Assembly: GCA_937931165.1 (NCBI GenBank)
Contig: CALHCI010000038.1
Location: 1-64,000, forward strand
Origin: an uncultured Granulosicoccaceae bacterium
GTDB lineage: Bacteria > Pseudomonadota > Gammaproteobacteria > Granulosicoccales > Granulosicoccaceae
Direction of reading: 5' to 3'
Length of the DNA: 64,000 bases
The notes beneath the pieces are model-generated. The model did not search any database and was not told where the DNA came from. It worked only from the letters and a program-made list of their open reading frames with translations. Below, piece after piece: positions 55,653 through 64,000 of the stretch. The first letter of the stretch is position 1, and each line of letters opens with the position of its first letter. Made by a program: the position numbers and the translations under genes.

Positions 55653-56741
55653 TTATCTCCCGTCCATCGCAAAAGACGGCACACGCGCTAACAATTCACC
55701 GGCATCAAACAAATACAGACTGTCCGGGTTTAGATAGATCGCAATAGATTGTCCGGGCTCAACACGGTGTACACCGTGCGTTAACACGACCCATCGATTG
55801 CCTGCAACATCGACATGGATAAAAGTTTCAGACCCGGTGATTTCACTGGTACCCACCGTGGCCTGCAGCGCTACTGTGTGTTGATCGGTGGGTTGCAGCG
55901 CCAGATGGTGTGGTCGTACCGCCGCGGTGTAGTGACCATCGGCGAGCGCAGTTATCGTTTCACTGACTTCACCGAAAGAACGGCCGTTAAAGTCCAGTTG
56001 CCGCGCTTGCACAGACACGGACGCCAGGTTAAACGGCGGATCGGAAAATGTTTGTGCCGTGCGCAAATCACAGGGTCTGCTGTAGATCTCGATGGTGTCA
56101 TCAAACTGCGTTACCCGCCCTTCATGCAACGTGACTGTGCGACCACCAAGCAGCAATGCTTCCTGAGGTTCGGTAGTGGCATACACCAATATGGCGCCGG
56201 TTTCAGCAAATATGCGTGGCAACTCAACGCGTAACTCTTCTCGCAGTTTATAGTCAAGATTGGCCAGTGGCTCGTCGAGTAACACCAGCTCCGCGCCTTT
56301 GACCAATGCGCGTGCGATTGCCGTACGTTGTTGCTGTCCGCCAGAGAGGTGTAATGGTGTGCGCTCGAGATAGGGTTCGAGTTTTAGCAGACTGGCAGCC
56401 TCTCTGACTTTCCGGTCGAGCTCGTCTCCCTGTACTTTAGCCAGGCGCATGGGTGAGGCGATATTTTCGTATACGGTAAGACCCGGATAATTAATAAACT
56501 GCTGATAGACCATCGCAACGTTGCGTTCCCGCACTGACACTCCCGCCACGCTCACGCCATCCATTTTGATATCACCGGAAGTCGGCTTATCGAGCCCGGC
56601 CATCAGGCGCATCAGCGTGGTTTTGCCGGCAAGCGTTGGACCGAGCAGCACATTCAGCGACCCGCGTTGAAATTGCAGCGAGATATCCGCCATATGATCT
56701 TCGCGGCCCACTCGCTTGCCCACGTTGATTAGCTCAAGCAT
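55653..56741 (-). CDS. glpS: Glycerol ABC transporter ATP-binding protein GlpS
   Basis: 362-residue ATPase from ATG 56741 (MLELINVGKRVG), which matches the usual GlpS start; the frame also allows a GTG at 56792 and ATGs between. Walker A is GPTLAGKT, the signature LSGGQQQ is intact, Walker B is LVLLDEPLANLD. The switch histidine position reads YATTEPQEA, so His of the H-loop is replaced by Thr. With the degenerate GlpT signature this gives an asymmetric pair of sites. C-terminal TOBE region about 240-360. Confidence 0.86.
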   Translation of the reverse strand: MLELINVGKRVGREDHMADISLQFQRGSLNVLLGPTLAGKTTLMRLMAGLDKPTSGDIKMDGVSVAGVSVRERNVAMVYQQFINYPGLTVYENIASPMRLAKVQGDELDRKVREAASLLKLEPYLERTPLHLSGGQQQRTAIARALVKGAELVLLDEPLANLDYKLREELRVELPRIFAETGAILVYATTEPQEALLLGGRTVTLHEGRVTQFDDTIEIYSRPCDLRTAQTFSDPPFNLASVSVQARQLDFNGRSFGEVSETITALADGHYTAAVRPHHLALQPTDQHTVALQATVGTSEITGSETFIHVDVAGNRWVVLTHGVHRVEPGQSIAIYLNPDSLYLFDAGELLARVPSFAMDGR

Positions 56742-56904
56742 AGGCAGACCGGGCATGGGCACACCAGGTGACATGCAAAGTGCCGAACACACACCGTTGC
56801 CACCCCCCGTTCACGAGTGTTTTCACGCAACGGTGCTTCCTCTTGGTGTTTGCACTGTTTCCTCCGAGTGGTCTTTCAGGTTCTTTTCAACACTACATGA
56901 CAAG

Positions 56905-56915
56905 AAAAACGAAAG
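56905..56915. promoter_or_regulatory. Putative GlpR half-site before glpS
   Basis: aaaaacgaaag matches the aaacgaaa words found upstream of glpR/glpK. It lies 44 bp after the glpR stop and about 160 bp before the glpS start on the minus strand, where an operon promoter would be expected. Confidence 0.5.
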
Positions 56916-56958
56916 TCAATGGAAATCACCGCTTAAAATGACTGGCGTAGCACCAAAG

Positions 56959-57723
56959 TCATGGCTGATCGGTTTCGATTGTTCGAATATCGAAACCCGC
57001 CAGAAGCTGCTGAAATTCTTTATTGGGACAACGGTCGGTAACAAAGGAGTGTATTTGCGAGATATGACCAATACGAACCGGTGCACTGCGCTCGTGTTTG
57101 GTTGAGTCGGCGGCGAGTATCACATGGCGGGCGTTCGATAGGATGGCCTGCGATACTTTCACTTCTCGATAATCAAAATCCAGTAGTGCCCCTTCACCAT
57201 CAATGGCCGATGAACCGATGACCGCAAAATCAACTTTAAACTGACTGATAAAGTCTACGGCAGCTTCACCGACAATACCGCCATCACCCGACCGTACCTC
57301 ACCACAGGCGATAATGACCTGATTCTGGCTGTAAGGGCGCATGAGTGAAGCAACATTGATGTTGTTAGTGATCACCATCAGCCGTTGATGATTTAGCAGT
57401 GCCTGCGCCACCGCCTCAGTGGTGGTACCAATGTTGACAAATAGTGACGCATTGTCCGGTATCAGATCAGCAACCGCCTGACCAATGGCCTGCTTGTGAT
57501 CACTGGCAAGCATGCGGCGCGCTTCATAACTCATGTTTTCCACACTCGATGCCAGGCGCGCACCGCCATGGGTACGGCTAAGCAGCCGGTCGTCACACAG
57601 ACGATTGAGATCTTTTCTGATTGATTGTGGTGTCACGCCGAAACGCTTCACCAGATCATCTACCGCTACCTGTCCTTTCTCGCGGGCAATGTCGAGTATC
57701 TGTTGCTGACGGGGGGTAGTCAC
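56959..57723 (-). CDS. glpR: GlpR, DeoR-family repressor of glycerol genes
   Basis: 254 residues. N-terminal DeoR helix-turn-helix (about 5-55: VAVDDLVKRFGVTPQSIRKDLNRL, then THGGA) and a C-terminal sugar-phosphate isomerase-like sensor domain with NIGTTTEA, which in GlpR binds glycerol-3-phosphate and releases DNA. The start is GTG with a weak ribosome binding site. It is divergent from glpK and upstream of the ABC operon on its own strand. Confidence 0.92.
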   Translation of the reverse strand: MTTPRQQQILDIAREKGQVAVDDLVKRFGVTPQSIRKDLNRLCDDRLLSRTHGGARLASSVENMSYEARRMLASDHKQAIGQAVADLIPDNASLFVNIGTTTEAVAQALLNHQRLMVITNNINVASLMRPYSQNQVIIACGEVRSGDGGIVGEAAVDFISQFKVDFAVIGSSAIDGEGALLDFDYREVKVSQAILSNARHVILAADSTKHERSAPVRIGHISQIHSFVTDRCPNKEFQQLLAGFDIRTIETDQP

Positions 57724-57736
57724 ACTGTGTGTCCGG

Positions 57737-57782
57737 GTTTCGTTTGATCAAATTTTTACACAAACGAAACCAAAAACGAAAC
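57737..57782. promoter_or_regulatory. Putative GlpR operators between glpR and glpK
   Basis: A perfect 10-bp inverted repeat, gtttcgtttg (57737-57746) and caaacgaaac (57761-57770), followed by a third half-site aaaacgaaac (57774-57782 region). DeoR-type repressors bind such repeated words. The position covers the glpR start region and would control both genes. Confidence 0.7.
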
Positions 57783-57973
57783 ACTAATCTTTTTGCACCT
57801 GCGGCAACCACCGGGCGGATCGCAGTAAAGATTGTCCAACACCACGTCAGCACACCGGTCGAACAGGTGACAAGCCGGGCACAAATACTTAGAGTAACCG
57901 GCTTTACGCTTATCCGTTCGGCTGACGCAGACCGAATCGATCTTTCAATCACAAAGCTACGGTGGAATAACAC

Positions 57974-59467
57974 ATGGCAGATCCGCTTATACTCAGTATC
58001 GATCAAGGCACCACCAGCTCGCGCGCCATTCTGTTCGCCAAAGACGGCAGCTCTGTGTTTACTGCGCAGCAGGAATTTACCCAGCACTTCCCGAACCCGG
58101 GCTGGGTTGAGCACGACCCGGAGGAAATCTGGCAAACGACCCTTGATGTCTGCAGACAGGCAGTTGCTGCTGCCAGTGACAAAGGCGTCGACATTGCCGC
58201 TGCCGGCATTACCAACCAGCGCGAAACCACCGTGATCTGGGATCGTAAAACCGGCAAGGCCATCCACAATGCGATTGTCTGGCAGGACAGACGTACCGCC
58301 ACCTTTTGTAACGAGCTTAAAGAATCCGGTTACGAAGCCACCTTTACGGCAAAAACAGGGTTACTGCTGGACCCGTATTTTTCTGCCACTAAAATCCGCT
58401 GGCTGCTCGATAACGTGGAAGGTGCTCGAGCCGCTGCGGAAAACGGCGACTTGTTATTCGGCACCATCGACAGCTTCTTGTTGTGGCGATTTACCAAAGG
58501 TGCGGTGCATGCCACCGATGCCACCAACGCATCACGCACACTGGCGTTTAATATCCACACTCGAGAGTGGGATGATGAACTGCTGACCATACTTGGTATT
58601 CCGCGCGGCATGTTGCCGCAGGTGCAAGACAGCAGCGGTGAATTCGGCACCATAGACAGTGAACTACTGGCGGGCGACATCACTATCTGTGGCATTGCCG
58701 GGGATCAGCAGGCCGCCACCTTCGGACAAGTCTGTCTTGAACCCGGCACCATCAAAAGCACTTATGGCACGGGTTGTTTTGTGCTGCTGAATACCGGTAC
58801 CGAAGCGGTCGCTTCCGACAATAAGCTGCTTACCACCATTGGCTATCAGCTTAACGATCAACCCACATACGCTATTGAAGGCTCTATCTTTGTAGCAGGT
58901 GCTGCGGTGCAATGGCTGCGGGACGGACTCGGTTTAATAAAAAGTGCTGAAGAAACCGAAGGCATGGCAGAAGCACTCGATTCAAACCGTGGTGTCTACG
59001 TGGTACCCGCATTCACCGGACTTGGCGCGCCATACTGGGATCCGGAAGCACGTGGTGCGATTTTCGGTATTACCCGTGATACCGGGGTGAAAGAACTGGT
59101 GCGGGCAACCCTTGAATCTGTCGCCTTTCAAACCTACGACTTGTTTAAAGCGATGTCAGATGATGGCGTAACGCCCACCAAAGTACGGGTGGACGGCGGT
59201 ATGGTACAGAACAACTGGCTTTGTCAGTTTTTAGCTAACGTGTTGAACATTCCGGTACAGCGGCCGGTACAAACTGAAACCACGGCACTTGGTGCGGCCT
59301 ATCTGGCAGGCCTGCATTGCGGTATCTATAAGAGCCCGGAAGATCTTGCCAGTAACTGGCAACTGGACAGAGAGTTCACACCAAACATCGATGCAGCACA
59401 ACGCGATGCGATGTTAGCGGACTGGGAAAAAGCCGTTGCTGGCGTAAAACGTCAAACTGAAGTTTAA
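57974..59467 (+). CDS. glpK: Glycerol kinase GlpK
   Basis: 497-residue FGGY-family kinase that makes glycerol-3-phosphate from glycerol and [13 protein letters not shown] at the N-terminus, [23 protein letters not shown], the [19 protein letters not shown]-type core (here [14 protein letters not shown]) and [10 protein letters not shown] are all present. Standard length. Convergent with the DUF938 gene, overlapping it by 4 bp at the stops. Confidence 0.96.
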   Translation: MADPLILSIDQGTTSSRAILFAKDGSSVFTAQQEFTQHFPNPGWVEHDPEEIWQTTLDVCRQAVAAASDKGVDIAAAGITNQRETTVIWDRKTGKAIHNAIVWQDRRTATFCNELKESGYEATFTAKTGLLLDPYFSATKIRWLLDNVEGARAAAENGDLLFGTIDSFLLWRFTKGAVHATDATNASRTLAFNIHTREWDDELLTILGIPRGMLPQVQDSSGEFGTIDSELLAGDITICGIAGDQQAATFGQVCLEPGTIKSTYGTGCFVLLNTGTEAVASDNKLLTTIGYQLNDQPTYAIEGSIFVAGAAVQWLRDGLGLIKSAEETEGMAEALDSNRGVYVVPAFTGLGAPYWDPEARGAIFGITRDTGVKELVRATLESVAFQTYDLFKAMSDDGVTPTKVRVDGGMVQNNWLCQFLANVLNIPVQRPVQTETTALGAAYLAGLHCGIYKSPEDLASNWQLDREFTPNIDAAQRDAMLADWEKAVAGVKRQTEV

Positions 59468-60054
59468 CGACGCCACAGTAGTATCCGGTTATTAGATGGC
59501 ATAGCTTTATCGTCAATGAAGTCGAGCCCGGCATCTAAAGCAATAGTGTCGAGCTCGGCTTTGTCGCGAATACCCATATGCGCTGCCTGCTGTTGCAGCA
59601 TCTCGTTAAAATTTCGATTGCCATCCGAGGTGTGCTTGCCGCCATAACTAAATGGCCCGTACAGCGCAAAACTGGCACCGGTATGCAGACTTGCAGAGAC
59701 CAGTTCAAACATCGCTTTTACTTCCGCCAGGCTCATGATGTGGGCGGTATTAGCAGAATAGGCTAAATCGTACTGTCTATTAAGCGAGACTTTATCAGCA
59801 ACATCGATTTCAATCGGCGGCAGTATATTACTGCAAGGGGATGCTTCGATGTACTGCTGTATCGCCGTCAGATTCTCTGATCGATCAGTCGGCTGCCACT
59901 GCAGGTTCGGAAACCTTTCCGCCAGATAGACGGCGTGCTGACCGGTACCACTTCCAATCTCAAGCACAGTGGTAACACTATTTAATACGTCAGTTAACGC
60001 ATCACCGATAGCAGTTTTGTTGCGATCTGCAGATGCTGAAAATGGCAGACTCAC
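59464..60054 (-). CDS. DUF938 SAM-dependent methyltransferase-like protein
   Basis: 196 residues with a class I methyltransferase motif I ([16 protein letters not shown]) and the DUF938 marks [22 protein letters not shown] and LYGPFSYGG. The substrate is unknown. It begins 6 bp after the HtrA-type protease gene on the same strand. Confidence 0.88.
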   Translation of the reverse strand: MSLPFSASADRNKTAIGDALTDVLNSVTTVLEIGSGTGQHAVYLAERFPNLQWQPTDRSENLTAIQQYIEASPCSNILPPIEIDVADKVSLNRQYDLAYSANTAHIMSLAEVKAMFELVSASLHTGASFALYGPFSYGGKHTSDGNRNFNEMLQQQAAHMGIRDKAELDTIALDAGLDFIDDKAMPSNNRILLWRR

Positions 60055-60060
60055 GATGAA

Positions 60061-61554
60061 TTACTCAGGCACCGGCAGCGCAATAAAAAGCGGATCACCA
60101 TTGCGATATAACAACACCGCAACCGATTTGCCCTGTTCACTTTCTTCAATAAGCTTTGAAAATTGTGCCGGCGATGATACTGATTCGCTGCCGACGCTGG
60201 TAATAACATCACCCACAACAATCCCTGCTACCGCTGCGACGCCATCGGCATCGACACTGGTCACGGTGACACCGCCGTCAATCCCTAACTTTGCGCGCAG
60301 GACAACATCTACTGCCTCAACGATAACCCCGATCGCCCGATTAACGACCGGCCCGGCGTCCATGGTATTGCGCTCTTCGGCGAGCTCTTCGATCATCACA
60401 TCAATAGTGATCTGCTCGCGCTCGCGCAACAGCGTCACTGCAGCGTTTTCATTAACGATGGCGCTGCCGACCATTGGCGGAAGATCTGCAGAAAGCGATA
60501 TTGCGTCACCATTAAACTCAAGAATCACATCACCGGCGCGAATACCGGCCAGTGCCGCCGGACCACCCTCGGTCACACTGGCGACCAGTGCACCGGCAGG
60601 TTTGTCGAGACCAAAAGACTCAGCCAGCGCCTGATTGACATCCTGAATCGTTACACCCAGCCAACCGCGACTGACATACCCTTTGTCGAGCAACTGCGCA
60701 GTAACAGATTTGACCATATTGGCCGGTATGGCAAACGACAATCCCATATAACCACCGGAGCGTGAAAATATCTGTGAGTTCACGCCAATGACATTGCCAT
60801 CAAGATCAAACAGCGGACCACCGGAGTTACCCGGGTTCACCGCCACATCAGTCTGGATAAAAGGCACGTAACTGTCATTCGGCAGACTGCGCGCCAACGC
60901 CGAGACAATGCCCTGGGTGGCGGTATATTCAAAGCCGAACGGTGAACCGATAGCCAGCACCCACTGGCCGACCTTGAGTTTTTTGGAATCTCCGAGCTCA
61001 AGCATCGGCAGACCGGTAGCCTCAACCTTAAGCACAGCCAGATCGGTACGCTGATCAGCGCCGATCAGGGTCGCATCAAACTGTCGCTGATCCGGCAGAC
61101 CCACCAGAATGCTCTCGGCATTTTGAATAACATGCGCGTTGGTCACGATATAACCATCTTCACTGACAATGAAACCGGAACCAAATCCGCCGGCATCGGG
61201 TCCCTGCGCCGGTGGTCTGCCGCCAGGCTGGTCCGGCAGTTCTTCAAAGAAGCGTCGGAAGAACTCAGGCATCTCCTCTTCATTAAGATTTGGCAAGCTA
61301 TCAGTGAGTGTTGAACCAGTTGGTTTTGCAGTCACAGTGACTTTCACCACTGCAGCGCCCTTTTCCGCTACAAGCCGCTTAAAATCTGGCAAATCTATGG
61401 CGCTCACAGGCATCGAAGCCGTTGCAAACGCGCAGATAACGCTCAGAAAAACAACGGCAAAAATGCGCCGGAAGGTCTCGGAAGCGATGGCAGCAAACGC
61501 TGCAATGTGGGATGATTGCACACTACTCTGCGGGGCACTGAAATTTACGGTCAT
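60061..61554 (-). CDS. HtrA/MucD-type periplasmic serine protease
   Basis: 497 residues from ATG 61554, which has AGGAG six bases upstream. Export signal is late (hydrophobic about 32-48, cleavage near SAI). Catalytic His141, Asp171 and Ser244 (NAHVIQ, RTDLAVLK, GNSGGPLF); two PDZ domains at about 290-385 and 400-495. It is divergent from a response regulator/kinase pair, a layout that fits envelope-stress control; that link is inference. It is clearly distinct from the Do-type protease at 47482. Confidence 0.92.
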   Translation of the reverse strand: MTVNFSAPQSSVQSSHIAAFAAIASETFRRIFAVVFLSVICAFATASMPVSAIDLPDFKRLVAEKGAAVVKVTVTAKPTGSTLTDSLPNLNEEEMPEFFRRFFEELPDQPGGRPPAQGPDAGGFGSGFIVSEDGYIVTNAHVIQNAESILVGLPDQRQFDATLIGADQRTDLAVLKVEATGLPMLELGDSKKLKVGQWVLAIGSPFGFEYTATQGIVSALARSLPNDSYVPFIQTDVAVNPGNSGGPLFDLDGNVIGVNSQIFSRSGGYMGLSFAIPANMVKSVTAQLLDKGYVSRGWLGVTIQDVNQALAESFGLDKPAGALVASVTEGGPAALAGIRAGDVILEFNGDAISLSADLPPMVGSAIVNENAAVTLLREREQITIDVMIEELAEERNTMDAGPVVNRAIGVIVEAVDVVLRAKLGIDGGVTVTSVDADGVAAVAGIVVGDVITSVGSESVSSPAQFSKLIEESEQGKSVAVLLYRNGDPLFIALPVPE

Positions 61555-61752
61555 TTCGAGCTCCTGCTCAAAGGGTAAAGGGAATCGCCGGGGTAAAAAG
61601 CCTGCCGCAACAGGTAACACACTCTGGCAGTTAACTTATCTATGGCGTGACTTGGCTGCCGATCATTTGGGCTGCCGCCACTCCATACATACAAGGTTTT
61701 AGCCGACGCCGGTTGTACGGTGTCGATCACCGCTTCAGTACGAGTTTAATAC

Positions 61753-62427
61753 ATGCGCATACTACTAGTTGAAGATGATATGGAGGCGGCGGGTTATCTC
61801 GTCAAGGGTTTAAACGAGATCGGCCACGCTGTAGATCACGCAGACGACGGCGAGTCAGGGCTGAGCTACGCAAAAACCAACGCGTACGATGCCATGGTTA
61901 TCGACCGGATGATGCCACGAAAAGACGGCATATCAATGATTGAAGACCTGCGGCGCGGCGGTGATAACACGCCCGTGCTGATCCTGAGCGCCCTCGACGA
62001 CGTCGACGAACGCGTGACCGGACTCCGTGCAGGTGGCGACGACTACCTGACCAAGCCCTACTCACTGTCAGAGCTTCATGCACGCCTGCAGGCGCTGTCG
62101 CGTCGGGCACAGCCGGAAAACGCAGTCACCACCTTGCGTGTCGCAGACCTGACGCTGGACCTGCTAAAACACAAAGTTACTCGCGCTGGTGCCAACATTA
62201 ATTTGCAGCCTCGCGAATTCCGTTTGCTCGAATATTTAATGCGTCATGCCGGGCAGGTTGTTACCCGCAGCATGTTGCTGGAAAACGTGTGGGACTACCA
62301 CTTTGATCCGCAGACCAACGTTATCGATGTGCAGATCAGCCGTCTGCGCAGCAAAATCGACAAAGATTTTGAACAGCCGTTACTGCACACCGTTCGTGGT
62401 GCCGGATACAAACTGGTAGAAGGCTGA
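61753..62427 (+). CDS. OmpR-family response regulator
   Basis: 224 residues: receiver with VEDDMEA pocket, Asp51 in VIDRMMP and Lys in LTKPYS, then a winged-helix DNA-binding domain (LQPREFRLLEYLM, TVRGAGYKL). It resembles the QseB/CzcR group. It faces away from the HtrA-type gene and is followed by a kinase after a 141-bp spacer with a strong hairpin. Confidence 0.93.
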   Translation: MRILLVEDDMEAAGYLVKGLNEIGHAVDHADDGESGLSYAKTNAYDAMVIDRMMPRKDGISMIEDLRRGGDNTPVLILSALDDVDERVTGLRAGGDDYLTKPYSLSELHARLQALSRRAQPENAVTTLRVADLTLDLLKHKVTRAGANINLQPREFRLLEYLMRHAGQVVTRSMLLENVWDYHFDPQTNVIDVQISRLRSKIDKDFEQPLLHTVRGAGYKLVEG

Positions 62428-62453
62428 CCCTTCAACCGTGCAGTTATTACGAA

Positions 62454-62480
62454 AATGTGGCCCGCGATCCGGGCCACATT
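62454..62480 (+). terminator. Strong hairpin between regulator and kinase genes
   Basis: An 11-bp perfect stem (62454-62464 with 62470-62480) with 5-base loop, followed by gctttata rather than a full T tract. It may be a leaky terminator or mRNA stabiliser that sets the regulator-to-kinase ratio. Confidence 0.65.
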
Positions 62481-62568
62481 GCTTTATAGTCCTGGTAACT
62501 CCGTGACTTCAGGTCTTTATGTCCGCGAACAACCCGGGCAACGCCGCTTGCAGAAGATTCGCTAACTC

Positions 62569-63969
62569 ATGAATATCCGCCTGTTCAGCACCACAGCGTT
62601 TCGTCTGACCATTATTTATGCAGCACTGTTCAGCCTGTTTTCGGCAGTGACACTCGGCTTTATCTATTGGTCCCTGCGCGATGAAATAGAATCCCAGATC
62701 GACGCCAGACTCAGGCTCGAAACCGACTTCCTGGTCAATCTGTACAACACCGGGGCGCTCACCGAGCTGATTGACGCGATTCAGCAGCGCAATCAGGCAG
62801 ATACCTACGGCCGCTTTTACTACCTGGAAAGCGAAGGCAGCGAGATCACTGACGGCAGCGAGCAGGAGTGGCCGCTGCATATCAAATCCGTGCGTACTCA
62901 CAGCACCATGCCGATGGGCGAGGTGGTCGACTTACCGGCAGACAGCCCCAGAACACTGCTACCAGTGCGCGTTGCGCAAACACAGTTTTCAGACGGCTTA
63001 AAACTGACCATAGGTCACGAGATCAGTGATGAGAAAGCACTGCTGGACTACACCTTTGCGCTGGTCGTCGGTGCAACCATCATTACACTGATATTCGCGG
63101 TGCTCGGCGGTATTTGGATGAGCTTAAGCGTGCTGAAGCGTATTGCGTCAGTGAATAAAACCGCCGGTGAAATCATGAACGGTGCATTCTCACGCCGTAT
63201 CCCGGTCACCGAAAGACGCGATGAATTTGATGCTATTGCGGTAAAGATTAATCAGATGCTTACCCGAATTGAAGATCTGATGGTAAGCATGCAACAGGTT
63301 ACCAACAATGTTGCGCACGATCTGCGCAGTCCGCTAACCCGCCTGCGCAACCGCCTTGAAGTTACGTTGCTCGAAGATCGCAGTGACGACGAATATCGCA
63401 ACACGATAGAGTCATCTATCTCTGAGGCCGATGGCATGATCCACACGTTCAACGCCATGCTCAGTATTGCGCGTCTCGAAGCAGGGCTGGATAAAACAGA
63501 ATGGGAATATGTGCATATGGGCGATCTGGCGTCGGAGCTTGCCGAACTCTATAGCGCAGTGTCCGAAGAAGCAGACCTGCACTTTGAAGAACGCATCATG
63601 AGTAATCCGATTTTCTACGGCAACCGACACTTGCTGGCGCAAGCTATCACAAACCTGCTCGACAACGCCATCAAATACACCCGTGTTAACGGACTGGTTG
63701 GCCTGTACGTCAATGGCGATGACAATGAATTCACCATCACGATCAGAGACAACGGGCCGGGTATTCCACGTCATGAACGGGACCGGGTGCTGCAACGTTT
63801 TGTCAGACTCGAAAACGAACGAAAATCACCCGGCAACGGACTGGGTCTAAGCCTGGTGCAGGCCGTTGCGCGTATGCATGGCGCAGAACTCAGACTCACC
63901 GATAACCACCCGGGACTCATCGCAACGCTCGGTTTCAGAGGTCGTGCTATCAATCAGGCCGCGGCCTGA
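62569..63969 (+). CDS. Sensor histidine kinase
   Basis: 466 residues. Membrane helices at about 12-33 and 160-184, a periplasmic domain of about 125 residues, HAMP (about 185-235), HisKA with His250 in VAHDLRSPL and an ATPase domain with NLLDNAIKYT, DNGPGI and GNGLGLSLV. Partner of the regulator at 61753. The periplasmic part is not a PAS or Cache domain I can identify. The stop lies 31 bp before the window end. Confidence 0.93.
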   Translation: MNIRLFSTTAFRLTIIYAALFSLFSAVTLGFIYWSLRDEIESQIDARLRLETDFLVNLYNTGALTELIDAIQQRNQADTYGRFYYLESEGSEITDGSEQEWPLHIKSVRTHSTMPMGEVVDLPADSPRTLLPVRVAQTQFSDGLKLTIGHEISDEKALLDYTFALVVGATIITLIFAVLGGIWMSLSVLKRIASVNKTAGEIMNGAFSRRIPVTERRDEFDAIAVKINQMLTRIEDLMVSMQQVTNNVAHDLRSPLTRLRNRLEVTLLEDRSDDEYRNTIESSISEADGMIHTFNAMLSIARLEAGLDKTEWEYVHMGDLASELAELYSAVSEEADLHFEERIMSNPIFYGNRHLLAQAITNLLDNAIKYTRVNGLVGLYVNGDDNEFTITIRDNGPGIPRHERDRVLQRFVRLENERKSPGNGLGLSLVQAVARMHGAELRLTDNHPGLIATLGFRGRAINQAAA

Positions 63970-64000
63970 TAACAAAAGACTAACCGGCTCAATTAATCAC

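Noticed and set aside
57656-58267. A 203-codon minus-strand frame spanning the glpR-glpK spacer.
   Set aside because: It covers the operator region and the glpK start on the wrong strand, and shows no family match.
61169-61702. A 177-codon plus-strand frame opposite the HtrA-type gene.
   Set aside because: Antisense to a protease whose catalytic triad is clear; low-complexity S/T/R composition typical of a shadow frame.
1-64000. CRISPR arrays, rRNA genes and insertion sequences.
   Set aside because: I saw no regularly spaced repeats of 25-40 bp, no rRNA segments and no transposase-like coding anywhere in the window.

Overview
This window is chromosomal DNA from a gammaproteobacterium, most likely a free-living marine or environmental one. 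The best evidence is gene order. The run pyrC / pilU-pilT / yggS-proC-yggT-metX-metW and the run asmA-mutY-yggX are both arranged much as in Pseudomonas and relatives, and DUF3581, YggX, ProQ and MoaCDE are typical of the class. I cannot name a genus. Base composition looks balanced and even outside one small island. Several genes use TTG or GTG starts, and one appears to use ATC.

Layout. 1-7972: tail of a dihydroorotase gene, twitching-motility ATPases PilU and PilT, then a divergent housekeeping run (PLP homeostasis, transaldolase, proline synthesis, YggT, methionine synthesis MetX/MetW). 8292-18750: a lysine-rich HU-like protein, the gspC-D-E-F part of a type II secretion system (with a very long GspD), a von Willebrand A lipoprotein, a secreted trypsin-like protease and a cold-shock protein with an acidic tail. 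19051-25455: loosely packed accessory genes (two MFS transporters, two small lipoproteins, a SCO1-type copper protein with a small coupled upstream ORF, an enolase-superfamily enzyme). 25705-31979: the dead tail of a second pilY1, then an intact 1568-residue PilY1, then an isolated GyrB/ParE-type TOPRIM protein beside a ProQ-family RNA chaperone. 32375-37503: a Tat-exported DUF882 peptidase, an ion-transporter-like permease, DUF3581 and a response regulator/kinase pair.

37528-41657 is a 4.1-kb genomic island inserted at the 3' end of a tRNA-Phe gene. It is bounded by a 51-bp direct repeat of the tRNA 3' part and carries a 5'-truncated tyrosine integrase, a set of small overlapping unknown genes on one strand and a DUF3800 protein as likely cargo. 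After it come yggX-mutY-asmA, the molybdopterin genes moaC / moaDE, and a Do-type periplasmic protease.

49042-59467 is a complete glycerol module: GlpR repressor, an ABC importer of the rhizobial GlpSTPQUV type, GlpD on one strand and GlpK on the other. Repeated half-sites of the form aaacgaaa / tttcgttt lie in both spacers next to glpR and probably are the GlpR operators. Glycerol would be imported by the ABC system, phosphorylated by GlpK and oxidised by GlpD. The window ends with a DUF938 methyltransferase, a second HtrA-type protease and a divergently transcribed response regulator/sensor kinase pair with a strong hairpin between them, which looks like an envelope-stress locus.

Most unusual items: the deletion scar of a pilY1 paralogue, the apparent ATC start of the response regulator at 35292, the PilY1 vWA domain split by a PA14 and two beta-sandwich modules, the stand-alone TOPRIM protein, the tRNA-Phe island with its DUF3800 gene, and the roughly 310-residue tail of GspD.
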